The position numbers were made by a program, and so were the translations under genes. This document shows, piece after piece, positions 11,449 to 21,809 of a DNA stretch of 64,000 nt. How positions within the stretch are numbered: the first letter of the stretch is position 1; each line of letters starts with the position of its first letter. Origin of the DNA: Pseudomonas sp. LS44 (GTDB lineage: Bacteria > Pseudomonadota > Gammaproteobacteria > Pseudomonadales > Pseudomonadaceae); the NCBI RefSeq assembly GCF_024730785.1, contig NZ_CP102830.1, positions 3,696,001-3,760,000 of the forward strand, read 5' to 3'. The notes below the pieces were generated by a model. That model was not told the DNA's origin. It saw only the letters and a list, made by a program, of their open reading frames with translations, and made no database searches.

Positions 11449-12104
11449 AGCGATTCGATTCCGCCCGTCAGGGTCGTCTGTTCAGCGTAGTCAAGGTGGT
11501 GGACGAGTTGCGCGCGCAACCTGGCACATACCTCAGCGAATTCAAGCGGTCCGACCAGATCGCGCAATTGGGTCATGGCCAGACCGGCATACCCACATGG
11601 ATTGATGCGCTGGAAGGGTTGCAGATCCATATCGACGTTCAAGGCCAGGCCGTGGAAGGAGCGGCCGTTGCGGATGCGCAGGCCGAGCGAGGCGATCTTC
11701 GCGCCCTCGACATACACGCCCGGTGCATCGGCCCGCGCCTCGGCCTGCACGCCATAGTCGGCGAGCAGGGCAATCAGGCTGCGTTCGATGCGATTGACCA
11801 ACTCGCGCACGCCAATGCCCGAGCGGCGCACGTCCAACATCAGGTAACCGACCAATTGTCCAGGGCCGTGGTAGGTCACTTGCCCACCGCGATCGACCTG
11901 CACGACCGGAATGTCGCCCGGTACCAACAAATGCTCGGCCTTGCCGGCCTGCCCCTGAGTGAACACCGGTGGGTGCTGCAGCAACCAGACTTGGTCGGCG
12001 GTATCCGCCCCCCGTTCGCTGGTGAAGCGCTGCATCGCTTGCCAGGTCGGTTCGTAGGGCACCAGGCCAAGCTCATGAAAGCCCAAGCATGCCGTTACAG
12101 GCAT
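11445..12104 (-). CDS. lipB: Octanoyltransferase LipB
   Basis: LipB moves the octanoyl group from acyl carrier protein to lipoyl domains, the step before LipA. The 219-residue protein has the [14 protein letters not shown] motif and the catalytic pair K136 (GAKIASLG) and C170 (NPCGYAGL). Its ATG shares one base with the stop of the upstream ybeD gene (TGATG), and its 3' end overlaps lipA by 4 bases. Confidence 0.98.
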   Translation of the reverse strand: MPVTACLGFHELGLVPYEPTWQAMQRFTSERGADTADQVWLLQHPPVFTQGQAGKAEHLLVPGDIPVVQVDRGGQVTYHGPGQLVGYLMLDVRRSGIGVRELVNRIERSLIALLADYGVQAEARADAPGVYVEGAKIASLGLRIRNGRSFHGLALNVDMDLQPFQRINPCGYAGLAMTQLRDLVGPLEFAEVCARLRAQLVHHLDYAEQTTLTGGIESL

Positions 12105-12382
12105 CAGAGCACCATGTGCACGCGGCCGGTGGCCCGCAGGTCGCTGTTGAGGGCCTCCAACTGCTCGATCCCGGTGGCGGTAATCAGCAACTGCACGGTC
12201 TGGTAACGACCAGTGCGGCTGTCGCGCAATACCAGGGTGCCGGCATCGAGGTCGGGGGCGTGGCGCAGGAGGATTTCGATGACCAGATCGACGAAGCCTT
12301 CGCCGGCATCACCGATCACCTTGATCGGATAGCGCTCGCAGGGAAACTGGATGGTGACGTTCTGAATTTCGGTATCGGTCAT
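12104..12382 (-). CDS. ybeD: DUF493 family protein YbeD
   Basis: A 92-residue protein with a ferredoxin-like (ACT-type) fold, usually encoded between dacA and lipB; its role is unknown, although the location suggests a link to lipoylation control. The start MTDTEIQN at 12382 is preferred to a longer frame starting at 12454, whose extra residues are low-complexity and not family-like. The core [12 protein letters not shown] and the C-terminal VQLLITATG strand match the family. It overlaps lipB by one base. Confidence 0.93.
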   Translation of the reverse strand: MTDTEIQNVTIQFPCERYPIKVIGDAGEGFVDLVIEILLRHAPDLDAGTLVLRDSRTGRYQTVQLLITATGIEQLEALNSDLRATGRVHMVL

Positions 12383-12468
12383 GGCGGCGAACTCGTGATC
12401 CGCGGAGCCAGTACTCCCGGCCGCTTTTTGGGGGCCGGGGGCGCTAGTCAGCAACAGGTGGAACGGAC

Positions 12469-13626
12469 TTAGTTGAACAGCCCGTAGAAGAACAGGCGAA
12501 TGCTATCCCACAGACGGCGGAACAGACCACCTTCGTCGACATTCTGCAGGGCGATCAGGTCGGCGGTCTTGACCACCTGGTCGTTGAGCTTGACCTCGAC
12601 CTTGCCGATCACGTCGCCTTGCTTGATCGGCGCGATCAGTTGCGGGTTCATGCTCATGTTGGCGGTCAGGTTCTTCACCTGGCCACGCGGCATGCTCATG
12701 GTCAGGTCTTCAGCCAGGCCGGCCTTGATCTGCCGATCGGCGCCTTTCCATACCGGCGCCTGGGCCAGTTCTGCACCCTTCTGGTAGAAGGTGCGGGTTT
12801 CATAGAAACGGAAGCCGTAGGTCAGCAGTTTTTGGGTTTCCGCCGCGCGCGCTTGCTCGCTGTTGGTGCCGAACACCACGGAGATTAGACGCATGTTGTC
12901 GCGCACGGCAGAGGCCACCAAGCAGTAACCGGCCTCGTCGGTGTGGCCAGTCTTCAGACCGTCGACGGTCTTGTCGCGCCACAGCAGCAGATTGCGGTTG
13001 GGCTGCTTGATGTTGTTCCAGAAGAACTCTTTCTGCGAGTAGATCGCGTAGTGCGCCGGATCTTCATAGATGATCGCGCGGGCCAGGCGAGCCATGTCAT
13101 GAGCGGTGGAGTAATGCTCCGGATTCGGCAGACCGGTGGCGTTCATGAAGTGGCTACCGGACATGCCGAGCGTGGCGGCCGTCGTGTTCATCATGTCGGC
13201 GAAGGCGTCTTCGCTACCAGCGATGTGCTCGGCGAGCGCGACGCTGGCATCGTTGCCGGACTGGATGATGATGCCGTGCAGCAGATCGCTGACGCTGACC
13301 TGGGTACCGACCTGAATGAACATCCGCGAACCACCGGTACGCCAGGCGTGCTCGCTGACAGTCACCAAGTCGTTTTCGCCGATCTGGCCCTTGCGGATTT
13401 GCAGGGTGGCGATATAGGCGGTCATCAGCTTGGTCAGGCTGGCCGGTGGCAGGCGCTGGTCACCGTTGTTTTCCACCAGCACATTGCCACTGGCGGCATC
13501 CATCAACACATAAGCTTTGGAGGCCAATTGCGGTGCCGCCGGCACCACTTCGGCGGCCCAAGCGGTGGGCGTGAGGATCAACAAAGCAGGCAATAACAGG
13601 CGTTTGGCAAAGGTGGTGATGTTCAT
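12469..13626 (-). CDS. dacA: D-alanyl-D-alanine carboxypeptidase (PBP5/6 type)
   Basis: This low-molecular-mass PBP removes the terminal D-Ala of peptidoglycan pentapeptides in the periplasm. From the ATG at 13626 it has 385 residues: a signal peptide ending AWA (about residue 24), the SxxK motif S63-L-T-K66, an SGN motif in [13 protein letters not shown] and KTG in [11 protein letters not shown]. The C-terminal beta domain and the amphipathic anchor ([14 protein letters not shown]) that docks it to the inner membrane are present. The in-frame start 7 codons upstream is less likely because it would lengthen the signal n-region. P. aeruginosa calls the orthologue dacC. Confidence 0.96.
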   Translation of the reverse strand: MNITTFAKRLLLPALLILTPTAWAAEVVPAAPQLASKAYVLMDAASGNVLVENNGDQRLPPASLTKLMTAYIATLQIRKGQIGENDLVTVSEHAWRTGGSRMFIQVGTQVSVSDLLHGIIIQSGNDASVALAEHIAGSEDAFADMMNTTAATLGMSGSHFMNATGLPNPEHYSTAHDMARLARAIIYEDPAHYAIYSQKEFFWNNIKQPNRNLLLWRDKTVDGLKTGHTDEAGYCLVASAVRDNMRLISVVFGTNSEQARAAETQKLLTYGFRFYETRTFYQKGAELAQAPVWKGADRQIKAGLAEDLTMSMPRGQVKNLTANMSMNPQLIAPIKQGDVIGKVEVKLNDQVVKTADLIALQNVDEGGLFRRLWDSIRLFFYGLFN

Positions 13627-13688
13627 CCGTCTCTCTGAGATTCTCAATGAAAAAAAGCGTGCCCTGGCGGGCCTAGTGCGGTCAGCGG

Positions 13689-14687
13689 TTATTCCGGCTT
13701 GACCAAGGTGGGCTGACCGAGATTGGCCAGCCGCACACTGTTCTGCAGTTGCTGGGCTTCACCCTGCGTGTCGATCGGCCCCAGGCGGACCCGATGCAGG
13801 ATCTGCTGGTTGCGCACTACCGAGCTGATGAAGACCGGCGCAGCCACTGTCCCGCTCAGCTTCGCCTTGAGGAGTTCGGCAGCGTCCGGATTGGCGAAGG
13901 CTGCCACTTGGAGATACAGGCCAGAGACTCCGACTGAAGCGTTTTTTTTTGCGTCAATCTGCACCGGCACGACGGCCGCAGCGTGCTGTTGCGGCGGCGG
14001 AGTGTATTGCTCGATCGGTGCACTGGCGAGTTGAGTCACCGGCTGCGGCTTGACCTGCGCCATTTGCGGCTGGGCCAGGACCATCGGCACTGGGCGACCC
14101 TGCTGGGCCCACCACTTTTGCGGATCGATGCCCTCGACCTTGACCCGCGCGGTGCCGGTTTCGGCATAGCCGAGCTTTTTTGCCGCGGCGAAAGACAAGT
14201 CGATGATCCGATCGGAATAGAACGGCCCACGGTCGTTGACGCGCAGGATCACGCTCTTGCCGTTATCCAGGTTGGTGACCCGCACGTAGCTCGGCAACGG
14301 CAGGGTCTTGTGCGCCGCGCTCATGCCGTAGAGGTCGTATTTCTCGCCGTTGGCGGTGGCCTGGCCGTGGAATTTGGTGCCGTACCAGGACGCGGTGCCG
14401 ACCGCCTGATAATTGCGCGCGTCGTTGATCGGGTAGTAGGTCTGCCCGAGCACGGTGTAGGCGTTGGCTTTGTAGGCGCCGTAGTGCGGCATCGGTACGG
14501 CATCGGGAATCTGCGAAACGTCGACTTCCCACCAGGGGGCGCCATCGCGATGCGGGCGACTGTAGTCACCAGGGCCGGACAAGGTCGGACTGGGCTGCGC
14601 CGGTTGTGGCGCACGGCTGGTCGAACAACTGGCCAGCGCCAGCGCTAGTGCGCCATAGGCCATCAGCCTGGTCGGCAGTGCTTGCAT
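13689..14687 (-). CDS. rlpA: Endolytic lytic transglycosylase / septal lipoprotein RlpA
   Basis: RlpA cuts stem-less (denuded) glycan strands at the septum. The 332-residue protein has a lipobox LASC (Cys21), a double-psi beta-barrel domain (about residues 95-190, with ASWYGTKFHGQATANGE and NDRGPF) and a C-terminal SPOR domain (about 255-330) that targets septal glycans. The linker carries an A8 tract on the coding strand (13942-13949). The ATG at 14687 shares a base with the mltB stop (TGATG); a GTG one codon upstream is the alternative. It is cotranscribed with mltB, rodA and mrdA. Confidence 0.95.
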   Translation of the reverse strand: MQALPTRLMAYGALALALASCSTSRAPQPAQPSPTLSGPGDYSRPHRDGAPWWEVDVSQIPDAVPMPHYGAYKANAYTVLGQTYYPINDARNYQAVGTASWYGTKFHGQATANGEKYDLYGMSAAHKTLPLPSYVRVTNLDNGKSVILRVNDRGPFYSDRIIDLSFAAAKKLGYAETGTARVKVEGIDPQKWWAQQGRPVPMVLAQPQMAQVKPQPVTQLASAPIEQYTPPPQQHAAAVVPVQIDAKKNASVGVSGLYLQVAAFANPDAAELLKAKLSGTVAAPVFISSVVRNQQILHRVRLGPIDTQGEAQQLQNSVRLANLGQPTLVKPE

Positions 14688-15697
14688 CACTTGGTGCTCC
14701 GTGCTTTCACCAATGCCTCGGACAGTTGATAGACCGCCATGGCGTACATCGCGCTGCGATTATAACGAGTGATTACATAAAAGTTCGGCAAACCCAGCCA
14801 GTACTCCGGGCCGGCCTCGGCTTCCAGACGGAAGGCAGTCACCGGCAGGTCGTCACGCAGCGCCTCCTGGCTGGCCCAGCCGAGGGCCCGCAGTTCGCCG
14901 ACTGTCTTCATCGGGTCGAGACCGGGGCTCAGCCCCGCATCGGCCTGCCCGCCGCTGATCGTCGCGGCGCTGACCACTTGCTGGCCGCTCTGCCAGCCAT
15001 GGCGTTTGAAGTAGCTGGCGACGCTGCCGATGGCATCGTCCGGGTCGCTCCAGATATTGATGTGGCCGTCGCCGTCGAAATCCACGGCATAGGCACGGAA
15101 GCTGCTCGGCATGAACTGCGGCAAGCCCATGGCACCGGCATACGAACCTTTCAGGGTCAGCGGATCGACCTGCTGTTCGCGGGCCAGGAGCAGGAACTGC
15201 TTGAGCTCCTTGCGGAAGAAATCGGCGCGCGGCGGATAGTCGAAGCCCAGCGTGGACAGCGCGTCCATCACCCGGAAGCTGCCGGTATTGCCGCCGTAGA
15301 AGGTTTCCACCCCGATGATCGCGACGAGGAACTGCGCCGGCACGCCGTACTCGCGCTCGGCACGGGTCAAGCTGGCCTCGTGCTCGCGCCAGAAGGCCAC
15401 GCCATTGGCAATGCGTTTGTCGGTAATGAAGATCGGCCGGTAGTCCTTCCACTGCTTGACCCGTTCGGCCGGGCGCGAGATGGCATCGAGAATGCTCTGC
15501 TTGCGTTCGACCTCATTGAACAGGCCGATCAATTGCTCGCCGGCGAAGCCATAGTCGCGGGTCATTTCCGCGACGAACTCGGCAACCTGCGGCGACCCTT
15601 CGTAGTCGGCAGCCAGCGCTGCCGGGGCAACCCCCAACAGACCGACCAGACCAGCTCCACATACCCTTCGAGCCGCCCAGCGACGCAGTACTTGCAT
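14687..15697 (-). CDS. mltB: Lytic murein transglycosylase B (SltB1 type)
   Basis: A 336-residue lytic transglycosylase. It has a signal peptide ending ALA near residue 29, with no lipobox, so it should be a soluble periplasmic form (SltB1 of P. aeruginosa rather than lipoprotein MltB). It carries the SLT_2 domain with catalytic Glu131 in IIGVETFYGG and the PQFMPSSFRAYAVDFDGDG segment. The start at 15697 is chosen because GGGGA lies just upstream; starts at 15709 or 15727 would abut or overlap rodA. Its 3' end overlaps rlpA. Confidence 0.94.
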   Translation of the reverse strand: MQVLRRWAARRVCGAGLVGLLGVAPAALAADYEGSPQVAEFVAEMTRDYGFAGEQLIGLFNEVERKQSILDAISRPAERVKQWKDYRPIFITDKRIANGVAFWREHEASLTRAEREYGVPAQFLVAIIGVETFYGGNTGSFRVMDALSTLGFDYPPRADFFRKELKQFLLLAREQQVDPLTLKGSYAGAMGLPQFMPSSFRAYAVDFDGDGHINIWSDPDDAIGSVASYFKRHGWQSGQQVVSAATISGGQADAGLSPGLDPMKTVGELRALGWASQEALRDDLPVTAFRLEAEAGPEYWLGLPNFYVITRYNRSAMYAMAVYQLSEALVKARSTK

Positions 15698-15708
15698 TAC
15701 ATTCCCCA

Positions 15709-16854
15709 TCAAACCTGTGCGATCCATTTGCGGTGCGTGTGGACCGCCATTAAAAGCCCAAACCCAGACAGCAGCGTCACCAGGTGAGTTCCGCCGTAAC
15801 TAATGAAGGGCAAGGGCACCCCCACCACCGGCAACAGGCCACTGACCATGCCGATGTTTACAAATACATAGACGAAGAACGTCATCGTCAGACTTCCGGC
15901 CAACAGCTTACCGAACAATGTCTGTGCATTGACGGTGATCACCAGTCCACGGGCGATCAAAAGCAAATAAACCAGCAGTAACAGACAGATACCGACCAGG
16001 CCGAACTCTTCGCCAAGCACCGCAATGATAAAGTCCGTATGGCTTTCCGGCAAAAAATCCAGGTGCGACTGGGTGCCGAGCAGCCAGCCCTTGCCAAACA
16101 CGCCGCCGGAACCGATGGCTGCTTTGGACTGAATGATGTTCCAGCCGGTGCCCAACGGATCGCTTTCCGGATCGAGGAACGTCAGCACCCGTTGCTTCTG
16201 GTAGTCGTGCATGACGAAGAACCACATCGCCACCGCAATCGGCACCACGCCGGCCACCGCGCCGAGAATCCAGCGCCACTGCAGCCCGGCGATGAACAGC
16301 ACGAACGTCCCGGAAGCGAGAATCAGCAACGCGGTGCCCAGGTCGGGTTGCCGCACGATCAAAGCAAAGGGCACGACGATCAGCGCCAGGCTCACCGCAA
16401 CATGCCCGAGCTTGGGCGGTAGACTGCGCTTGGCCAGATACCAGGCGATGGTCGCCGGCATGATAATTTTCAGAAATTCGGCAGGCTGAAAGCGAATGAC
16501 GCCGGGGATATTGATCCAGCGCGTGGCGCCCATCGCGTTGTGGCCCATGACGTCGACCACTACCAGCAAGCCGACCCCGATCACATAGCCGAGCGGCACC
16601 CAGCGCGCCAGAAAGCGCGGCTCGAACTGGGCAATGATGATCATGCCCGCCAGGCCGAGGCCGAATGAGGTCGCCTGTTTAATCAGCAGATCCCAGTTCT
16701 TGCCGCTGGCCGAATACAGCACGAACAGGCTGCCGGAGGCCAAGATCAGCAGCAGCAACAGTAGCCAGCCATCGATGTGCAGGCGCTGCAGCAGGCTCGA
16801 ACGGCGGCGCAGCACGTCTTCGCTGGACAGGGTGCGGTCGAAATTGCTGTTCAT
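15709..16854 (-). CDS. rodA: Rod-shape peptidoglycan glycosyltransferase RodA
   Basis: RodA is the SEDS-family glycan polymerase of the elongasome and works with PBP2. The 381-residue protein has about ten membrane helices and the family segments GATRWINIPGVIRFQPAEF and the C-terminal GVPLPFISYGGTHL. Its ATG overlaps the stop of mrdA by four bases (ATGA), which favours balanced synthesis of the two partners. Confidence 0.97.
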   Translation of the reverse strand: MNSNFDRTLSSEDVLRRRSSLLQRLHIDGWLLLLLLILASGSLFVLYSASGKNWDLLIKQATSFGLGLAGMIIIAQFEPRFLARWVPLGYVIGVGLLVVVDVMGHNAMGATRWINIPGVIRFQPAEFLKIIMPATIAWYLAKRSLPPKLGHVAVSLALIVVPFALIVRQPDLGTALLILASGTFVLFIAGLQWRWILGAVAGVVPIAVAMWFFVMHDYQKQRVLTFLDPESDPLGTGWNIIQSKAAIGSGGVFGKGWLLGTQSHLDFLPESHTDFIIAVLGEEFGLVGICLLLLVYLLLIARGLVITVNAQTLFGKLLAGSLTMTFFVYVFVNIGMVSGLLPVVGVPLPFISYGGTHLVTLLSGFGLLMAVHTHRKWIAQV

Positions 16855-18749
16855 CGGCTGACACTCAATTTGTCGTCGGTCGGTTGCGGCAGACGGTATT
16901 CGGGCTTGAGCTGACCGTCTTCGCCGAGCAGCCAGGCATCCATGATTTGCTTGACCACCGGCGCGGCCACGCCGGAGCCAGACTCGCCGTTTTCGACCAT
17001 CACCGCCACCGCGATCTGCGGGTTGTCCGCCGGCGCGAAGCCAATGAACAAGGCGTGGTCGCGGTGCCGTTCCTGAACTTTCGAGCGATCGTATTTCTCG
17101 CCCTGCTTGATCGCCACCACCTGCGCGGTACCGGACTTGCCGGCGATCCGGTAGACCGCCGCATCACCGACCTTGCGCGCCGTACCGCGGGCGCCGTGCA
17201 TCACCTGTTCCATGCCGTTGCGACCATAATCCCAGAATTTCGGATCATGCAGGACGATGTCCGGCAGCGGATTGGGATCGACCGGCGGCTGACCTTCGAT
17301 GGTCTTGGCCAGATGCGGGCGAATCCACTTGCCACGGGTGGCCACCAGCGCCGTCGCCTGGGCCAACTGCAGCGGCGTCGACTGCATATAGCCCTGGCCG
17401 ATACCGAGAATCAGCGTTTCGCCCGGGTACCAGGCCTGCCGATAACGGCCGCGCTTCCAGTCACGCGATGGCATCAGCCCGGCGGACTCTTCGAACATGT
17501 CCAACGAGATACGCTGACCGAAGCCGAACCGGCTCATGTAGCTGTGCAGCCGATCGATGCCCATCTTGTGCGCGAGGTCGTAAAAGTAGGTGTCGTTGGA
17601 ACGCATGATCGCCGTCTCCAGATTCACCCAGCCATCGCCAGTGCGGTTCCAGTTGCGGTACTTGTGATCGTAATTGGGCAGTTGATAGAAGCCCGGATCG
17701 AAGACCCGCGTCGCCGCCGTGACCACGCCGGCATCCAGGCCGGAGATCGCCACCATCGGTTTCACCGTCGAGCCGGGCGGATACAGGCCACGCAGCACCC
17801 GATTAAACAGCGGCCGATCGATCGAATCGCGTAGCTCGGAATAGGCCTTGAAGCTGATCCCGGTGACGAACAGATTGGGGTCAAAGCTCGGCTGGCTGAC
17901 CATCGCCAGCACCTCGCCAGTGTTCGGCTCAAGCGCCACCACCGCGCCACGTCGCCCGCCGAGGGCCTGTTCGGCGGCCTCCTGCAGCCGCACGTCGAGG
18001 CCCAGGACCAGGTCATCGCCGGGGATCGGATCGGTCCGCTTGAGCACCCGCAACACGCGGCCGCGGGCGTTGGTTTCGACTTCCTCGTAGCCGACCTTGC
18101 CGTGCAGCTTGTCCTCATAAAAGCGTTCGATACCGGTCTTGCCGATGTGGTGGGTGCCGCTGTAGTTGATCGGGTCGAGTTTCTTCAGCTCGGCCTCGTT
18201 GATCCGCCCGACATAACCGACCGAATGCGCGAAGTGCTCCTTCTGCGGGTAATGACGGACCAGCTGGGCGACCACCTCGACGCCGGGCAGGCGGAACTGG
18301 TTCACCGCAATGCGGGCGATCTGCTCTTCGGACAACTCGAACAGAATCGGCACCGGCTCGAACGGCCGGCGCCCCTGGCGCATGCGCTTCTCGAACAGCG
18401 TGCGGTCTTCCTGGGACAAGCCCAACACCTCGACGATCACGTCGAGCACCTGCTGCCAGTCGCCCGCGCGCTCGCGGGTCATGCTCAGGCTGAAGCTTGG
18501 CCGGTTGTCGGCGATCACCACCCCATTGCGGTCGAAGATCAGCCCGCGGGTCGGCGGGATCGGCTGCACGTGGACGCGGTTATTTTCCGACAGGGTCGAG
18601 TGGTAGTCGTACTGGATCACCTGCAGGTAATACTGGCGGGCGATCAGCACGCAGGTCAGCAGCAGCACCGCAACGGCGCCCACGATGACCCGCGCCCGGA
18701 CCAGGCGGGCGTCTTTTTCGTGATCTTTGAGGCGAATCGGTTGCGGCAT
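16851..18749 (-). CDS. mrdA: Penicillin-binding protein 2 (elongation transpeptidase)
   Basis: PBP2 crosslinks peptidoglycan in the elongasome. The 632-residue protein has one N-terminal membrane helix (about residues 20-40), the pedestal/dimerisation region and a transpeptidase domain with the active serine S327 in GSTVK, the SND motif (RSNDTYFYDL) and KSGTAQV. P. aeruginosa PBP2 has its serine at the same position. It lies 14 bases after rlmH and overlaps rodA. Confidence 0.97.
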   Translation of the reverse strand: MPQPIRLKDHEKDARLVRARVIVGAVAVLLLTCVLIARQYYLQVIQYDYHSTLSENNRVHVQPIPPTRGLIFDRNGVVIADNRPSFSLSMTRERAGDWQQVLDVIVEVLGLSQEDRTLFEKRMRQGRRPFEPVPILFELSEEQIARIAVNQFRLPGVEVVAQLVRHYPQKEHFAHSVGYVGRINEAELKKLDPINYSGTHHIGKTGIERFYEDKLHGKVGYEEVETNARGRVLRVLKRTDPIPGDDLVLGLDVRLQEAAEQALGGRRGAVVALEPNTGEVLAMVSQPSFDPNLFVTGISFKAYSELRDSIDRPLFNRVLRGLYPPGSTVKPMVAISGLDAGVVTAATRVFDPGFYQLPNYDHKYRNWNRTGDGWVNLETAIMRSNDTYFYDLAHKMGIDRLHSYMSRFGFGQRISLDMFEESAGLMPSRDWKRGRYRQAWYPGETLILGIGQGYMQSTPLQLAQATALVATRGKWIRPHLAKTIEGQPPVDPNPLPDIVLHDPKFWDYGRNGMEQVMHGARGTARKVGDAAVYRIAGKSGTAQVVAIKQGEKYDRSKVQERHRDHALFIGFAPADNPQIAVAVMVENGESGSGVAAPVVKQIMDAWLLGEDGQLKPEYRLPQPTDDKLSVSR

Positions 18750-18763
18750 CGGCGACGGCGGGA

Positions 18764-19231
18764 CTACTTGTGATAAGGGTGCCCGGACAATACCGTCCAG
18801 GCGCGATAAATCTGTTCACCAATCAGAATGCGCACCAACGGATGCGGCAGCGTCAACGGCGATAGCGACCAGCGTTGCTCGCTGCGCGCCTGCACCTCGG
18901 GCGCCAGCCCTTCGGGGCCGCCGACCATCAGGTTGATGGTCCGCGCGTCCAGCCGCCAGCGTTCCAGCTCGACCGCCAGCTGCTCGGTGGTCCAGGGCTT
19001 GCCGGTGACTTCCAGGGTCACCACCTTTTCACCCGGCTGCACCTTGGCCAGCATCGCCTCGCCTTCCTGGCGAATCAGGCGCGCCACGTCGGCGTTCTTG
19101 CCACGCGTGCCAAGGGGAATTTCCACCAGCTCCAGCGGCAGCTCGGCAGGCAGGCGCTTGACGTACTCGCGCCAACCTTCCTCGACCCAACCAGGCATGC
19201 GCGAACCCACCGCGATCAATCGCAGACGCAA
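18764..19231 (-). CDS. rlmH: 23S rRNA pseudouridine-1915 N3-methyltransferase
   Basis: RlmH is a SPOUT methyltransferase that methylates pseudouridine 1915 in helix 69 of 23S rRNA on the assembled ribosome. The 155-residue protein contains the SAM-knot segment [12 protein letters not shown] and the [24 protein letters not shown]-terminus, with HPYHK at the end. The start codon is TTG (19231); it gives the standard length and the family N-terminus [13 protein letters not shown]. rsfS ends 9 bases upstream. Confidence 0.97.
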   Translation of the reverse strand: MRLRLIAVGSRMPGWVEEGWREYVKRLPAELPLELVEIPLGTRGKNADVARLIRQEGEAMLAKVQPGEKVVTLEVTGKPWTTEQLAVELERWRLDARTINLMVGGPEGLAPEVQARSEQRWSLSPLTLPHPLVRILIGEQIYRAWTVLSGHPYHK

Positions 19232-19240
19232 AGGATGCCC

Positions 19241-19612
19241 TTATTCCTGCTCGGCCTGATGCTGTGCGCGGCTCTGCTCGGCGCCCTGCCAGAGGCGTTC
19301 GAGGTCATAGAACTGGCGGGTGGCCGGCAGCATGACGTGCACGACGATATCGCCGAGGTCGAGCAGCGCCCACTCGCCGGTGTCCATGCCTTCGCTACCG
19401 ATCGGGCGCACGCCCTGTTCCTTGGTCTTCTCCAGCACGTTGTCGACCAGCGACTTGACGTGGCGGTTGGAGGTGCCGCTGGCGATCACCATGTAATCGG
19501 TGATGCTGGTTTTGTCGCGTACATCGATGGTCAGGATGTCCTGCGCCTTCATGTCTTCCAGGGCCGCGACAGCCAGGGTAACCAGCGCGTCGCTTTGCAT
19601 TTTTTTGCTCAT
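19241..19612 (-). CDS. rsfS: Ribosomal silencing factor RsfS
   Basis: RsfS binds L14 of the large subunit and blocks subunit joining in starved cells. The 123-residue protein carries the family core [24 protein letters not shown] and the [21 protein letters not shown] segment. The C-terminus is glutamine/glutamate-rich. The neighbours nadD upstream and rlmH downstream are conserved. Confidence 0.96.
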   Translation of the reverse strand: MSKKMQSDALVTLAVAALEDMKAQDILTIDVRDKTSITDYMVIASGTSNRHVKSLVDNVLEKTKEQGVRPIGSEGMDTGEWALLDLGDIVVHVMLPATRQFYDLERLWQGAEQSRAQHQAEQE

Positions 19613-19633
19613 AAATAACTCGGGGTTCTCAGT

Positions 19634-20284
19634 TCAGTTCAAAGCACGGTACAGACCGTGCGTATGGATGTAGGCCAGTACCGCGTCGGGCACCAGGAAT
19701 TGCGCGGACTTGCCGTTGACGAGCAACTGGCGAATCTGCGTGGCGGAGACCGCAAGCGGCGTCTGCCAGACGATAGCAATCTGTCCGGAGGGTCCGTCGA
19801 TGGCCTGTGGATCGGTGCTGCTGCGCGCCGCGAGCAGGTTGCGCAGGGCTTCCGGCGGTTCGCTGTCGGCATCCGGGCGTTGCAGCACAAGGATATGGCA
19901 ATGGTCGAGCAGCTCTTCCCAGCGATGCCAGGTCGGCAGCCCACAGAAGGCGTCCCAGCCCAGCAACAGGTACAACTGATCATCGGCGGCCAGTTCGCCG
20001 CGCAGCGATTCCAGCGTATCGATGGTGTACGACGGCTTGTCGCGGCGCAGTTCACGGTCGTCGACCGTCAGCGCGGCCACACCGTTTACCGCCAGTTCGA
20101 CCATCGCCAGGCGCGCCGCGGCCGCCACTTGCGGAGTGTCGCGATGCGGCGGCCGCGCGCTGGGAATCAGGCGCAGCTCGTCGAGCCGAAATTGTTCGAC
20201 GACTTCCAGTGCGCCACGCAAGTGGCCGATATGCACAGGATCGAAGGTGCCGCCGAACAGGCCGATGCGTCGAGGTTTAACCAC
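19634..20284 (-). CDS. nadD: Nicotinate-nucleotide adenylyltransferase
   Basis: NadD makes deamido-NAD from nicotinate mononucleotide and ATP. The 216-residue protein opens with the nucleotidyltransferase motif [15 protein letters not shown] and ends with the ISATQIR-type motif [10 protein letters not shown]. It starts with GTG at 20284 and overlaps the 3' end of proA by 8 bases, a sign of translational coupling. Confidence 0.96.
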   Translation of the reverse strand: MVKPRRIGLFGGTFDPVHIGHLRGALEVVEQFRLDELRLIPSARPPHRDTPQVAAAARLAMVELAVNGVAALTVDDRELRRDKPSYTIDTLESLRGELAADDQLYLLLGWDAFCGLPTWHRWEELLDHCHILVLQRPDADSEPPEALRNLLAARSSTDPQAIDGPSGQIAIVWQTPLAVSATQIRQLLVNGKSAQFLVPDAVLAYIHTHGLYRALN

Positions 20285-21542
20285 GCACGTGTCCGTCGCC
20301 GAACACTACGTACTTCTCGCTGGTCAGGCCTTCCAGGCCGACCGGGCCGCGGGCGTGCAGCTTGCCGGTGGAAATCCCGATCTCCGCGCCCAGGCCGTAC
20401 TCGAAGCCGTCGGCAAAGCGGGTCGAAGCGTTGACCATCACCGAACTGGAATCGACTTCGGTGAGGAAGCGCCGCGCATCGCTGAAATTTTCCGTAACGA
20501 TTGCGTCGGTGTGCTGCGAGCCGTAGTGATTGATGTGCTCGATGGCCTGCTCGAGGCCGTCGACCACGCGGATCGCCAGAATCGGCGCGTTGTACTCGGC
20601 GAACCAGTCGTCTTCGCTGGCGGCCAGCACGTCGGCACCCAAGACTTCCTGGGTACGCGCACAGCCACGCAACTCAACGCCCTTGTCGCGGTAGATGGCG
20701 GCCAGCGGCGGCAATACCCGCGCGGCGATAGCGGCGTGCACCAGCAGGGTTTCCATGGTGTTGCACGGCGCGTAGCGCTGGGTTTTCGAGTTGTCGGCGA
20801 CGCGGATCGCCTTGTCGAGATCGGCGGCGATGTCGATGTAGACATGGCAGACGCCGTCCAGATGCTTGATCACCGGCACCTTGGCGTCGCGGCTGATGCG
20901 CTCGATCAGACCCTTGCCGCCGCGCGGCACGATCACGTCGACGAACTCCGGCATGGTGATCAAGGCACCGACCGCGGCGCGATCGGTGGTTTCCACCACT
21001 TGCACAGCCGCCGCCGGCAGACCGGACTGGGCCAAGCCGTGCTGGATGCAGCGAGCGATCGCCTGGTTGGAGTGAATCGCCTCCGAGCCGCCGCGCAGGA
21101 TGGTGGCGTTACCGGACTTCAGACACAGACTGGCGGCATCGATGGTTACGTTGGGCCGCGACTCATAAATGATGCCGATCACGCCGAGCGGCACGCGCAT
21201 CTTGCCGACCTGGATGCCCGAAGGCAGATAACGCATGTCGCGGATCTCGCCGATCGGGTCGGGCAGCGTGGCGACCTGACGCAGGCCTTCGATCATCTCG
21301 TCGATGCGCGCCGGGGTCAGCGCCAGGCGATCGAGCATGGCCGCATCCAGGCCGTTGGCGCGGCCAGTGGCCAGGTCCTGCTCGTTGGCGGCAGTCAGTT
21401 CGCTGCGAGCGGCGTCGAGCGCATCGGCGGCGGCGTGCAGGGCACGATTCTTCTGCGCGGTACTGGCACGGGCAAGCACGCGCGAAGCCTCACGGGCGGC
21501 GCGACCCAGGCGGGTCATGTAGTCGAGTACGGACTCGGTCAT
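20277..21542 (-). CDS. proA: Gamma-glutamyl phosphate reductase
   Basis: ProA reduces gamma-glutamyl phosphate to the semialdehyde in proline synthesis. The 421-residue protein has the aldehyde-dehydrogenase fold with IPRGGKGL-like ([12 protein letters not shown]) and the catalytic cysteine region [20 protein letters not shown] box lies 36 bases upstream of its ATG, so it is probably the first gene of the long minus-strand run down to lipA, although internal promoters are likely. Confidence 0.97.
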   Translation of the reverse strand: MTESVLDYMTRLGRAAREASRVLARASTAQKNRALHAAADALDAARSELTAANEQDLATGRANGLDAAMLDRLALTPARIDEMIEGLRQVATLPDPIGEIRDMRYLPSGIQVGKMRVPLGVIGIIYESRPNVTIDAASLCLKSGNATILRGGSEAIHSNQAIARCIQHGLAQSGLPAAAVQVVETTDRAAVGALITMPEFVDVIVPRGGKGLIERISRDAKVPVIKHLDGVCHVYIDIAADLDKAIRVADNSKTQRYAPCNTMETLLVHAAIAARVLPPLAAIYRDKGVELRGCARTQEVLGADVLAASEDDWFAEYNAPILAIRVVDGLEQAIEHINHYGSQHTDAIVTENFSDARRFLTEVDSSSVMVNASTRFADGFEYGLGAEIGISTGKLHARGPVGLEGLTSEKYVVFGDGHVRG

Positions 21543-21577
21543 GGTCTCGGAGGTCTGGAAGTTGAGAAAAGTGGCTG

Positions 21578-21583
21578 ATTATA
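21578..21583 (-). promoter_or_regulatory. -10 box of the proA promoter
   Basis: Read on the minus strand the bases are TATAAT, a perfect sigma-70 -10 element 35 bases upstream of the proA ATG. No good -35 element is seen at the expected spacing, so the assignment rests on the -10 match and its position in the divergent proA/hydrolase gap. Confidence 0.5.
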
Positions 21584-21809
21584 GCGGTCGCGCCGTCCTA
21601 CGCCCAGCGGCGCCGGGCGGATAGTCGAGCGCATGCCTGATTGGCACCGTGCGGTAACGCTCGGCGGCGCAAAATCGGCAAGACGGTGACACTCGCCGCG
21701 CATGCCGCCCGAAGGTTGGGTAACCAAACCCATGCTGGCTGTTTACCTTCAAGTTGACTCCCCACCGGCGCAGTTTGCCGAACAACAAGAAACTGCCGGA
21801 GCAACCGTC

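Noticed and set aside
13650..13672. Possible intrinsic terminator between rlpA and dacA (GCCC/GGGC stem then a T-run on the minus strand)
   Set aside because: The stem is only four bases and is separated from the T-run by four bases; too weak to call.
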